From Ceratobasidium sp. AG-K (taxonomy: Eukaryota > Basidiomycota > Agaricomycetes > Cantharellales > Ceratobasidiaceae), in the NCBI GenBank assembly GCA_037039685.1, contig JAWNGF010000002.1:3472001-3536000 (forward strand): DNA of 64,000 nt, in the 5' to 3' direction. The translations under genes were made by a program, and so were the position numbers. Shown piece after piece: positions 22,002-33,259 of the stretch. The notes beneath the pieces are model-generated. The model made no database searches. It saw only the letters and a program-made list of their open reading frames with translations, and was not told the DNA's origin. The number at the start of each line of letters is the position of its first letter. The stretch's first letter is position 1.

Positions 22002-25000
22002 TTAAAAGTTTGCGCCAGGGCGCATGCCGGGAATCGGCGGGAGTCTGAATAGCTCGTTCACATCGTCCACATCAGACTTGATCTGGGGCGATACGCTCCG
22101 CGCAGGTCGGACGTTCGCTGTTAAACTATCCCCATTCAATTCGTCCACGCGGTTCAATAGACGACCTAGGAACCGAGCATAGATGCTTGGCGTGTGGTTG
22201 TCGTCGATCGCGACCTTTGGGGATTTGTATGCGTCGATCAGTTGCAACACGAGCCCGCGGAGATAAACACGTTGGGACTGGTCAATCACTGGAGAAAATG
22301 CTGGGCGCAAAGCCTTGGTCAAAATTCGTCAGACAATTGAGTCGTGCAGATCAAAGGTTTGAAGCGCTGCCTCACCTTGATCATAAATGCGGCGGCGAAT
22401 GCACCAAAGGTAAACCAGCCCTCGGCGCTATACTTGAAGAAATCCGAATTGGCATGGTGTTCGCTTAGGGCCTTGACCAGTTGGGACGCAGCATCTAGAC
22501 ACTAAGGGGCCCATGAGTTAATTTTGGGGTTGGGCAAGAGGGCACCGGACTTACGTGGCTAAGAATAAAGTCACCGGCGCGAATATCCCGGGCAGAGACC
22601 TTTCGGTGACAATTCGAGTACATCACGAGGCGGAAATAGTGTGCACTACTAAAAATGGGACCATAACGTTAGCATCAGGGAGCAGGGTATATGCGCCACG
22701 CCATGACTCACTATCGGACATGCGCACGGTACCTGCAGGCATCATCGGTGGGGTCGGACTCCTCCGCGAAAATCCTGAATACAAAGGAATCTGAGCTTTT
22801 TCAAAAGAAGGCGCTAGTCAACCCGAACTGACCTTTCGAATTCTGCCTGGAAGTCATTGATCTCAGAGGTGAATTGATCAATGATCATTTGAATGTTGCC
22901 AATCTGTTTGGAAATTTAATTAGCCTACTCCATTCCGCTACAGGGGCCTCGGACTCACAGTCTCATGCCCGGCAAGTGAGCTCGAATCGGCACCCAAGTG
23001 GCGAAAGTACTTGTGGAAGATAATCAGAATCTGTGTGAATGCTAACAAAGCAAACCCCTCAGCACAATCCACGAAATAGCCGACAAAACGTACCACACAA
23101 ATGGATATCAAATGACGATCGGAATTTGCTCGTCTTCCACCACGTCCTCGAGCCCAAGATCACAGCATCCTCCTGAATGGTCGTTGGCTTGCCAAGTTTG
23201 GCGGCAGCCGATACACTAGGATTGGGGTTAGAATTGTAAGGGCAGAGGGAAAGAACAGGAGACTCACTCGAGGTTATGACAAATCAGCCAAGTGCGGATG
23301 CGGTTCAGGTGCTCCCTCTCGGCCATCTCGCTCGCAAACGGATGCTCGGCCGGACGGTTGAGCTCCAAATCCGAGGCCATACGAATCGCGAACCTAACGC
23401 GGGGTTATCAGCACCGACGCTCGAAGGATAACACACGAAACTTACCCCAAGTAACTGAACGTCTTGTCCTCATCCAACCGCTTGGCCGGTGCCGGGAACA
23501 TGGCGAGCAGGAGAAAGGCTTGGACGATCTCAATGCTCTTGCACCACTCGACGAGTGCTGGGCCAGCCATTGTCTTGGCCTCTTGCATAAGGAGCGGATA
23601 ATACTCCGGTTTGGGGTAGTCGCGAGCGGCGATGGCGAGGACTTCCGAGGGTTACGTTAACGGCGGATCTCGGTCACAGGGGCTAATGGACTTACCAACT
23701 GTGAAGAGGAACGGGCATCGAGCGAGCACCACCCGTGCGTTGTTGTGCAGACCGGGGTCGAGCACCGAGACCGAGACGTTCCACTTTTCCATGAACCTAG
23801 TGCATACAAGAGTCAACGACAGACCTGTGCCAGGGCTGAAAGACATACAGTGCGAAGAGCTTGTGGCACTCGGCAGGCCTGATCGTCCCGTTCACCAGGT
23901 ACGACGGCAGCCGTTCACGCTCGATAACGATCCTCCTGAACGCTGGTTTGGTCGCAGGGCTCGGTATAAAGTAATCCACGCTTGCGAGGCCAACGTCCAA
24001 AGACGAATGGGACGTAGTGGGTGAGTTAGAAGGTGGGTGCTCTGAGCCGGGGGATCCTAGAGATAAGGCAAGCTCGCAAAATATCGCGACGGGCGTGCCA
24101 GTGGCCATGCTGGGCAAACTGAAGCTCGTGTCATGGTATGCTGTGAACTCCACAAGGTCAGAGAACACTCCAAGTCGAAGCTGATTGATTATTACCTTCT
24201 TCTTCGGACGTCGCCGTCAACTCATCCGAATCCATCTCGTCATCGTCGTCCACATCAAGCAAGTACATCAGCCGGGCGCGAGTATACAGCCCCATGGGAT
24301 CCACTGCCGGGCATCCCGCTCGATGAATCACCGCCGGCGCCGTGCCGTTCACCGCTGAGGAGCCTTCAGCTAGGGCTGGGGGCGCATTAGGCGGGGCCGG
24401 GCAGTCGCACTTTCGACCCTCGGTCGAGTCGAGCATGTTTTGCCAGTCATGAACAGCCGAGGGGCCGAAAACTTCCAACAGACGCTGTTGGATCTTGTCG
24501 TTGACCTCCTTGATCTTCACATTGAGGTCTTTGATCCTCCTACGCGTAATGAATATTGATTGTTAGCGTCGTAAATATTGTAACGAGGCCAATACCCACA
24601 TTACTTCGTTTGTTTTCTTGGGCTCGACTGCTTGACACTCGTGCCCATACTTTAAGCACCGAGTACAAGGACCCTCGAGCGATGTCGGAAGCGTCAGAGA
24701 GCATTTTGCCTGTTCGAATGCAGACATGAGCACGGTTGTTCCGTTCTCTCAAATCTATCACATACCTTGTTCGACTTGCACAGAACACATGCACGCCTAT
24801 CCCGTCCAGGAGAGCCCTTAAGCGCAGAAGGAACGCGAGGAGGCTTGGATCCACCGCGACTTGGCTTGCCGCCCCGTAACGGCCGGCCAGTGGTGACAGG
24901 GGATGGTGGTGGTAGTGGTTGAACTAGGCGCTGAGACGGCGATGGAGTCTGTGGCTGAGAACCAGCAAAGGTCTGTGGAGCCGAACCCATCGAAGTCGAT

Positions 25001-25437
25001 TGATTAAAATTATTTATCGTTGGAGAAGACGTCGGCATGTTCCCTTGCTGAAAGTGCGTCATTGGTGGGACAGAAGGTAGCCCCTCCATGGGCTGAAGTC
25101 CTTGCATGAAATGAGCCATTGAGGGATCCTCGGGGATGTTTGTGTAGGTGTCCAGGAATTCGGTATACGTGGAATCGCCTATTGGGGGGTTAGCCATTCT
25201 GGCTAGTGGAGAAAGATAGTCCCCCGGAGCTGACTGAAGGTGCGGGTAATGGGCAGGGGAGTATGAAGACGCGTTCACCGAGTCGGGATGAGGAGCCCCA
25301 GGGGGGGCACGGTAAGAGTCGACCTCTTGAAAGAGTGAATGCATCTCCTCAAGTTCCGCAATTATCTCATGTTGGGAAGGAGCATAACGCACATATGCCT
25401 GACCATGAGCTTGAGGATGGGAATAGTAGGTTGCCAT
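22002..25437 (-). CDS. Zn2Cys6 transcription factor with fungal middle homology region
   Basis: Fourteen exons sum exactly to 904 codons: 25437-24766, 24709-24600, 24539-24196, 24140-23849, 23796-23696, 23641-23446, 23393-23268, 23215-23094, 23041-22959, 22903-22833, 22774-22712, 22648-22555, 22501-22376 and 22313-22002. The first about 210 residues are Pro/Ser/Gln-rich. The zinc cluster follows (about 216-250): CVLCKSNKAKC, an 11-residue loop, then CTRCLKYGHEC, with a short coiled helix after it (RIKDLNVKIKEVND). The regulator's middle homology region shows EYYPLLMQEAK, EIVQAFLLLAMFP, RIRTWLICHNLD and HLCAFTQIL. The ATG at 25437 is the first in frame. It would be a nuclear sequence-specific regulator; the target is unknown. 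Confidence 0.8.
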
Positions 25438-28400
25438 CGAGTGGTCGGGCAAGAAAGGGGTGGCTAGCAAAGAGAGTATCCTGTCGGTTTATATGCACCA
25501 AAGCGTTTGGAGCAGTCTGACAGGAGGATAACGTTCCCAAACAGAACCCCAGCGGGCATAGTGTGCAAGGCGAGATCGAGCTAAAAACCGAGGATCTTTG
25601 TCGAAGAACAAACCCAATTCGGAGATTCCCAGGAAATCGCCCCCTGCCGGTGGTTGATGGCCATGGAAAGCGTCCAGACCGGGTCTTGATTGGTCCGGGA
25701 TGAACGGTAGGCGTTGCGGGAGTACAAGTCAAAGAGTAGACGCTTGAGCTTAGTCATCTTCGAGGCGATTGATGGCATAGTCACCGGGAATGCTCATGCG
25801 TGCGAGCGAGGACCCACGCCCCGACCACGGGTCAGGCACAGAAGATGTGTCAGCTACCACAACTCAAAACCCCCCGAATAAGCTCGGCGGCCCTGCCTTG
25901 GCCGTTCGTGGGTTGCGCCGCTGCAGGGCTCGCTCGCTCGCACCCGGGCCAGGTTGCTGGGATTGTGTTGTTCGAACACTCAGGATCCACACGTATCTAT
26001 CTTGATAAGGCGTTCTGTGTCAGAAATATGCTCCATATGAGTAACCGATATAAGATCTCTGACCCGTAGCTTCTTCATCACCCGACAAGTTGCGCCAGTG
26101 GCGGGTGAGTGTTGTAAATGATGGACCCAAGGAAGAGGAGGGGGGCGAGTCACGTGGCTGTTATCGAACAGGTTTGGTTTAATCCCACCAACAAACGTCA
26201 AAAACGTCAAATTTACATATCAGGTACGAGCCTAGTGAATGTTGAAGCGATCAAACTACCAACAAAGGGTGCGATATATGCCGCGGCTCCATTTCCCCTG
26301 CCGCGTGAATGCCGCCCTTAATGCAGGTACCTGTCCAAACCACACAAATTTCAGAAAAAAATCTGACAAGCACGCGATCCTGGGTTTTCAGTTTGATCGT
26401 CAATACAACTGATAAGGCCGGTTCTATTCCTTATGCGTGAGTTTATCTAGGTACATGACGGACAGGCACATGCACAGTCGGATTTCTCATCACTCATCAG
26501 TCACGCAGCCCGCACGTCGCGTGTGCGCCGAGCACCGAGCATCAAAGAGAGATCTAGTATTGAAACAACTATGTATTATGAATAACGGCTTGATGCCGTA
26601 CTCGATGTGAGCTGCGCCACCGTCTGTGCCATCGTCAAGGTCGTTAGTCCTGTGCACCGAAGACTCCGACGTCCCGCAGTAATTATATCGGAACTTCCCC
26701 TAAAAACACGTTGAATTAGCATAGCTTATGGCACTCGGACATCTAGGAGTCAACCTTGCCGTGTGTAGGCTCAGCTAGATTCTTTAACGTCAATATGCAG
26801 TGCCAGGACCGCATGCTAACGACTCGCACGCGGTATCTTGCTCAACTCGCTGACTGTAATAATGAACCATTACGCAATGTGTGATATTTCAAGCCAAATG
26901 AGCGCCACATAATCGTAACAACCATACAGTAATATTTTCGACTGCGCTTTCATTTCATTCGGTGCTGAAACAACGCCTGTTCGCGTGCGCCAGAGACAGG
27001 TTAACTCATGCTTTGCGTTAACATGCGCAGCACTTTACCACAGAAGCCTTGACAGGTGTTTCAATTCTGGCTGTAGCATAAGCGGGCGCGTACATGAGGA
27101 TTCATCCCGCATACTACAAAAATATCCTCCGCCAAAGAAACCGCCGGCGTCGAGACTCCAATGATCTAATCCCGAGCTTCCATCTATCCGCACACTAGCC
27201 TAGGTTTGTCCACTGATAAACACATCTAGAAGGCACCCACACGAGGCCTGAGAAGATTTCATTATAGGACTTCCTATCAAGCCCTCGGAAGAAATAATTT
27301 GCCTGTAAAGGGAATGTTAACCAACTTGCCCATTCAGGTACCTACCACGAAAATAGATATCGTGGGGATAAGATGTTCTTGCCATGTGTTTATGTGGGCA
27401 CTGTTTCGGAACATGTCGTGGTCCGGTGTATGGGTTGAGCCGGACTGGGCGTGGAAGATGGATAGGAATCGAGGTGCGGATGTGACTTGAGTCAGTAATA
27501 TGCGGAATCGGGAGATCATACCGAGGACCCTGTTCTAGTGGTTCACAAGGGTTAATGGGTCCAAGTAGGTAGATAAGCTTTCAAATTTGACATTGTGTAA
27601 GTTGTGGACTCACATGCGAGATGGGTATCCGCTGGTACAGCCGAGAAACATCCAGCTCAAGTCTTGCTCGCATTATATGATCAAGAGATATATGTATCTA
27701 ATAAGACATCCGAGAGACGTTATTTCATTGAACGTAACTTGAAGGCCTTGAGCCCAGGCAGACGTTGCACCGCCTCAAGTAGCGACCACTCCTGGGCGCA
27801 ATACAAACGGCTGAGAACAATGAGCATACGTTTACGCCGCCGACCCTTTCTCCGTTCGAATGAGCGCCCATAGAGCCATGGCAAGGAAGTTCCAAGTACT
27901 TGGGAAAGCGAGCGAGTGCTGGCGGTTATTCTGATCTCTTGGACTTGCGGCGCGTCTACCGCCTGTCCGAAGGACCAACGTGGGTAGGCTGCGCGTATAT
28001 GCACATTTTTGAGGAGTTAAGATACTTTTACGCATAATAAGATTTCAAAAACCAGTGTTTTATCATGCACTGATCCGAGAAATCTGATTGAAAGACTATG
28101 CGAGCGCGTATGCCAAGGCTGGATAAATCCATCCAGGCACCGGGTACACAAACATACACCACGGGATCAATTGAACAAAGAGTCTGGCTGGGTAATGCTT
28201 CCATGCGGTGGGGGCAGTTCAGAGGCTACGGGATGGAAAGGGTTGATGGGTTAGACTGGGGCTACCTCGAGGCATATTAGCGTAAACCGGGGCGAGACTG
28301 TGGGCTTTTCGCGATGATAGGAAGACTAGAGGAACTCGAAGGACTCAGGCTAGCTAAGCTTAGTCGGGCGCCGGCGGATAGCGATCGAGATAGGGGTGCG

Positions 28401-29025
28401 CAGACCTGGCGCCCACGTTTTTCTCTCGGAGTGGCACACAAGGGGAGATCGAATAGCGACACAGAGGCGGTAAGTTGCAAGGGAGCTTGCAATCGAACAC
28501 AACCTCCCTCAATTTCTGATGAGTAGAACTTGTTTAGGCGTGTCCTTGGCTCACCCTGGGTATACACTCTGATTTGTGCTCTCTTCTGACAGAACGTGTG
28601 TCGCACACATCAAGCCATGATTGGGCTGATATCTATGCCGGATCGATCGTGTTTGCACCGTGTCGATCACAAACCACATGACCGACACGTGCTGGGTCAT
28701 CAATCATCCGGTAGCACGGAACCAACTCAGTTTTGAATACTTAAAGACCAGTGCCACTGGCCTAGCGCCCGTCGCGCATACACCCCGCTCGCGCCCTCCT
28801 CCGCCCCTGCCAGCTCACCAAGGCGGCGCCGAGGCAAGAAGCACCGACCACATGAGCTACAAAGGGGAAGATTCGCACGTGATGTTCTGGAATTATCCCC
28901 ACGTGATCCGCTCAGGGTACGGGAGTACTTTACTTGCCGGAGGGTAGAGTTCTCAGCTTGTGGTTGAACTCCTCCCCCGACCGACGCACTTGCACGGATC
29001 CCTACGCTCGCGCTCCCCAGCAAAG
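25438..29025. other. 3.6-kb region without a recognised gene
   Basis: Scattered short frames occur but none has a recognisable domain. A 67-codon frame at 25581-25784 (minus) begins with ATG just upstream of the Zn2Cys6 gene and might be part of its leader. A frame at 27720-28004 (minus) is Leu-rich but too short to assign. Base composition is mixed and there is no obvious transposon. Two CACGTG motifs near the right end (28876 and 28900) belong to the promoter of the next gene. Confidence 0.5.
28876..28905. promoter_or_regulatory. Pair of CACGTG E-boxes, 24 bp apart
   Basis: CACGTG occurs at 28876-28881 and 28900-28905, each followed by AT, about 120-150 bp upstream of the secreted Thr-rich protein ATG. 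The spacing is close to two helical turns plus a few bases. A bHLH regulator is plausible but not shown. Confidence 0.3.
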
Positions 29026-29787
29026 ATGATGATGTTCAAGTTCATGTATGCTCTGGTCGCGCTCTGCGCGTGCCTGGTCATGGCTGCGCCGCTTGTACGT
29101 ATTTCTCCAGAATTTGACGGGCACGTCAAACTAACTGAATTGGTGGCACGGTGGCAGAACAAGCGCACCAACGATGATGAGTACGTACTGGTCACCAAGA
29201 CTCAAACCCTACTCGTTCACAAGGTATGGATTGTACTATCTCACAGCCGATTGATCGCGATGTTGAAATGATACGATGTTGTAGGGTGGCAGCACTGGGA
29301 AAACCAAGACAGTCACCAAGACAAAGACAAAGACTGAATACGTGACTGTTACTGCCGACTGTACCCCGGTAAGCACCTGGCAATTGAAACCGCGCTGAGA
29401 AAAATGTCGTCTAACTCATTTGAATGACGTCAGACGATTACGATCGAGACACCCACTGAAACTATCCCAACGGAGACCCCAATTGACACTCTCACGATTC
29501 CTGAGACTCCGACGGAAACGTTGACGGACACTCTCACTATTCCTACGGACACCGTTACAGACACCCTCACGCTTACCCTTCCCACCGATTCAACCACCAC
29601 GACTGACACGGCCACCATCACCGACACTGCGACGCTGATCGAGCCCACCACCACCGCGACTGCAAGCACCGCGGTACGTGCACCTCTCTAAAGAAGTCTC
29701 CGCCAACAAGCCACTGACTCGTGATTTTAGACCTCCACCGACATTACGACGCTTGGACCCTTCCGTCGTCGTCGCTGGTTCCAGTGA
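29026..29787 (+). CDS. Small secreted Thr-rich protein
   Basis: Exons 29026-29223, 29285-29368, 29434-29673 and 29731-29787 join to 192 residues. The protein begins MMMFKFMYALVALCACLVMAA, a typical signal peptide. A middle basic segment (KTKTVTKTKTKTEYVTVTADC) resembles the start of Ser/Thr-rich fungal wall proteins. The third exon is a run of about 80 residues of Thr, Pro, Asp and Glu with repeats such as TDTLT and ETPTET, a likely O-mannosylated stalk. It ends FRRRRWFQ. There is no GPI signal, so it is probably secreted or wall-trapped. I recognise no catalytic domain. The first of three adjacent ATGs was chosen as the start. Confidence 0.7.
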
Positions 29788-30359
29788 AACTGGACGTTAG
29801 CCTTGCTCTACCCCACCTCTCCCGCTTCCCGTATCTAATATCATCTGTCTACGGACTTGGTCGTCGTAGACAACCTTGAACACTTTTTTATTAGTTATTG
29901 GACAGTTACACCTTGAGACTTTGACTGAACACTCTGCTCTCTATTGGGTCTGGATTGCGAGTTGCTTTTGTCTGTACATACAGGTGCCTTTTTCATCTTG
30001 TTGGCACATTTTGTACGGACTGTCTGGGTTGTAGTTTTTTGGATGTATTTCTGAATCTACGACGCAATTTTGCATCATTTCGTTCTCACCATATCGTGTG
30101 CTTTGTGCGAGCTTCGGTTGCTTCGGCGCCCGCAGCACGCTGCGCTGATCACCTTCGTGGTAGTTCCACGTTCTGGGCAAGGGTCGATATCTGCGCCCAT
30201 GGCAACCGACGCATATACACGTATTCCGAAGTGATTCCTTGCTGGGTTCCTTCTCATTTCGAACGAATGTATTTCAACAAAGAATGACGATGTGTATGGA
30301 CACAGTTTGTGTATATGTCCGAGGATAACAAATCGAGGTATATCCGATACCTGTATTCC
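29788..30359. other. Intergenic region between convergent genes
   Basis: About 570 bp with T-rich stretches, consistent with 3' untranslated regions of the converging genes. No gene is supported. Confidence 0.4.
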
Positions 30360-31763
30360 TCAGAGTTCGACAGGAGGAAGCAATGAGAAAATTGCCCTGT
30401 CTTGGGCTCGGTTACGAGACGAGCCGCGAGAACGCTCTCCACTGAATGAAATCTTTCCAGTCGCTTCAAAGGTCCTGGTCTCGCTAGACCAGCCACAAAA
30501 CCCACGTTGGTCGAGTGATTGCCCGACGTTTGTGGCAGTTTTGTCGGCCCTGTCCTTGGTATAAGCGAACAACTGGGTTCCTGATGGGGAGACTACTGGA
30601 TGTTGTTCTTGCCTCCTTTGACAGCCGGGATTATGAAGAGACAACATCTCGAGTTGTGGGGTGATATCCGAGTCGTATGCTTTCCAGCTCCGAGATCCCC
30701 GGCTGCGCGGACAAGGTGTAGCCACCTCTGGCAACAAGTCGGTCTTGGAGCAGTTTCCTATGTCCACGTCAAACAATGAGACTTCGTTGAAATCCATCAT
30801 GTCAGAAGGTTCGGCGATGGCGTCCAGCGTCAGCCCCAGCCCTAGGTTCCATCGTGGACTGTATGCGTATTCCGACGTGGAGTTAAAAATGGAAGACCCG
30901 AGTTTGTCCGGAGTGACCGACCAGGCAACATTCTGCGACTGAGGCTGCGGGAGTTTACGATGTTGGTGTGTACGCGTCTTTCTTGGGCATCTGTTCCGAT
31001 TCGCACCGTGCTTAGGCGAAACGTTTGCCGCTCTCGATGTCCAGCTGCCCGCGTCTGGACGGGGAGCTGAAGGGACTTGTAACGCCATGCGGTTATTGTA
31101 CGAGGATCCAAGGTCATTTCCTTTTAGCATATTGTCAACTTCCATTTCGCCAGCAATTGACAAGTTGTCCAAGCTCACGAGTCCTTCACTCGAAGCAAAG
31201 CTATTTTCTGTCGAGGTGTTGCCAGTGATGCTCGAGTCCATGATCATACCTGGATCAATGCTAGAGTTGGAGTGCTCATGGGTAAGACAGTAGTCGAACA
31301 TTCCAGTGTCGATATAGGGCGCTGGAGGACAGGGGGCAGCAGTCGTGTGACGGGATAGGGTTTCCTTGTCATTATCCATTGGATCAAGGTCCATGCGTAG
31401 CAGTCGATCCACTATTGAATCTTCGTTTGTGGCGGATTCCCCTGGATCATCAAACATAACGTTATCGCATCTAATTTATCAATAAATCTACTAACCAGGT
31501 GTTCCCTCTTGAACTTCCGTGGTCCAGAATTCGTTGTCTGTAGGCGTGATGAGGGGCGTACCAGGCTCGGAGTGAGAGTCGCGCGTAAGCTTAGGAGCGT
31601 TGAGGCGCCTCGAAACGCGGCCGATCCGAGCCAATTGATCAGGTCCAGCAAAGCGACGGGACATGTACCCCATCCCAAAGGGCTCATGTAGCCTAGCAGC
31701 GTTGATTGATAGACTTCTCGATCCCTCATTGGCTCTGGATATCCTGGTCGCCGGGTTGGTCAT
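30360..31763 (-). CDS. Hypothetical acidic Ser/Asp-rich protein
   Basis: Two exons, 31763-31496 and 31441-30360, joined across a 54-bp GT-AG intron, give 449 residues in one frame (junction TPGESATNED). No domain is recognised. The first exon is basic (RLNAPKL, RRFAGPDQL). The second is rich in Asp, Ser and Asn with short hydrophobic motifs (DRLLRMDLDPMD, ISFSGERSRG), suggesting disorder and possible interaction or activation roles. It may have further introns. An alternative is that translation starts at the internal ATG at 31457. Confidence 0.45.
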
Positions 31764-32239
31764 AGTGTAGAGGTATAGAAGGAATTAGGGCGAAAGTCTT
31801 TGACAAATGTTAATGTCTGTGCTAATAAAAGAGAGTGGCTTGTGTGCGTGTGCGTGAAGATGGGTATTTGTGGAACACTACGGGCTGAGGAGGGAGAATT
31901 GATACAAATGGTGTGGCAAATAGGGGTTGGTTGGGGTTGTTTGGTTCTTGAGTGGCGCGTGTGGCGTCTTCTCTGGATCTCTGCGTATAGATATCAGTCC
32001 TCGCCTCTGACTCTGACCTAGCATTTGGGACCGCATGGTGGTAGAACTCGCGGAACAACTAAGTGCGACGAGTAAATTGACCAGTATATGCACTGGGACA
32101 ATACCTTAGTGCTTGTTTCGCCATACATAGTTCGAACTCTTCCATCCCTCGAGTGCTCAAGGGCAAGATTGCCGATGAAGTATTACTGGCCGTGTCCCAC
32201 GAGGAAGAAAAAAAAAAAAACCCCCCCTCAAAATTCAAG
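31764..32239. other. Intergenic region with an A13-C7 tract
   Basis: About 480 bp with no gene. A run of 13 A (32208-32220) is followed directly by 7 C (32221-32227), immediately before an F-box gene remnant. Confidence 0.4.
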
Positions 32240-32935
32240 ACTCGCTTTGGCCAAGGCGGTAAACAGGAGTCTTAATGATGTTTTGGTCAACGCTTTACCT
32301 TCTGAGACATTATCTCGTATTTTCCAGCTCGTCATGGACTCGTACCCATGCCTCGAGATCTTCTTCTCTCCAGGCTGACTGTACCCAGGCGCCCTGTCTC
32401 AGGTGTGTTCATACTGGCGTCAAGCCTCTTCATTTATCTATCAGCCTCCTATGTGACCCAGAATCGTTGTCCTCATATGCTCTTGAACCCGATATGAGCG
32501 AATTCTTTTCCCGTGTGAGTGTGAAAGACCTACACATTCATAGAAGGGATACACTCCGATGGGCAGCCGAGTTTCTTCGTCTGTCGCCTAGTGTGAAACC
32601 CTTAATATTGAACGGTGGCGGACTCAACGAAACTCCTAGTCACGGGTTTCAGATCGGCGAACAAAGCCCTTCGCATGGTAGTCAACCTTCGCCTCTGGAT
32701 TGTTTAATGCTTGTACTTCAAGTTATTGATATTACACAGCTCGAGGCATTTATTTCGAGGCACCCAATGCGCATGCTTATCCTCCAAATGGTAACAGTCT
32801 TCTGGGGCGAACAGGCGACAACTGATGAGCAAGAGTTGCATGATTGTTTGGCCCGAATGTGTCCAGCCGTTTATAGTTTTCCTCCAGTTAGCTTCATCTC
32901 AGTGAGGGACTTAGGGGCATTCCTATCAAGGTAAT
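32240..32935 (+). pseudogene. F-box protein remnant
   Basis: A degenerate F-box gene. The text NALPSETLSRIFQLVMDSYP (about 32285-32345) is an F-box start. In a different frame about 30 bp on, ALSQVCSYWRQASS is the conserved segment that follows F-boxes in this family. The remainder (32430-32935) continues in a third frame with SLSSYALEP, LRWAAEFLRLSPSVK and LEAFISRHPMRMLIL, which look like LRR-type text. The frame changes over short distances cannot be explained by normal introns, so it reads as a decayed copy. Intact members would be substrate receptors of SCF ubiquitin ligases. Confidence 0.55.
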
Positions 32936-33259
32936 GTATACCTACTACTTTCTCAAGATACCGGGATGAAGTTGCTAAGTTCAAGTGTTGGTGAATTAGG
33001 TCAACTGGGAGCAACCAGACCAACCTGGAGTGGAGAGGGTATATACAGCCCGGGCTGTCTCAACTGCCCGTTTGTTTGTTAGGGGCTGCCGAAGTCTCTT
33101 AAGGAAGGCCAGTTTTGTAGGAAAAAGGAGCACGTCAGATTCAATTCGCAGCATCGAAGATTGAACAAAGCTAGTTAAAGAACCGCCAGAATAAAGGAGG
33201 CAGTGAGGGGAAAAGGATAAGAAATCATCGGGAATAAATTACCACAACTACTTCATGGC
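32936..33259. other. Short intergenic region
   Basis: About 320 bp between the F-box remnant and the 3' end of the transporter gene. Nothing further was seen. Confidence 0.4.

Noticed and set aside
25581..25784. 67-codon minus-strand frame upstream of the Zn2Cys6 gene.
   Set aside because: No domain, and no clean splice to the main gene; could be leader sequence.
27720..28004. Leu-rich minus-strand frame, considered as an F-box/LRR fragment.
   Set aside because: No F-box or repeat motif could be matched with confidence.
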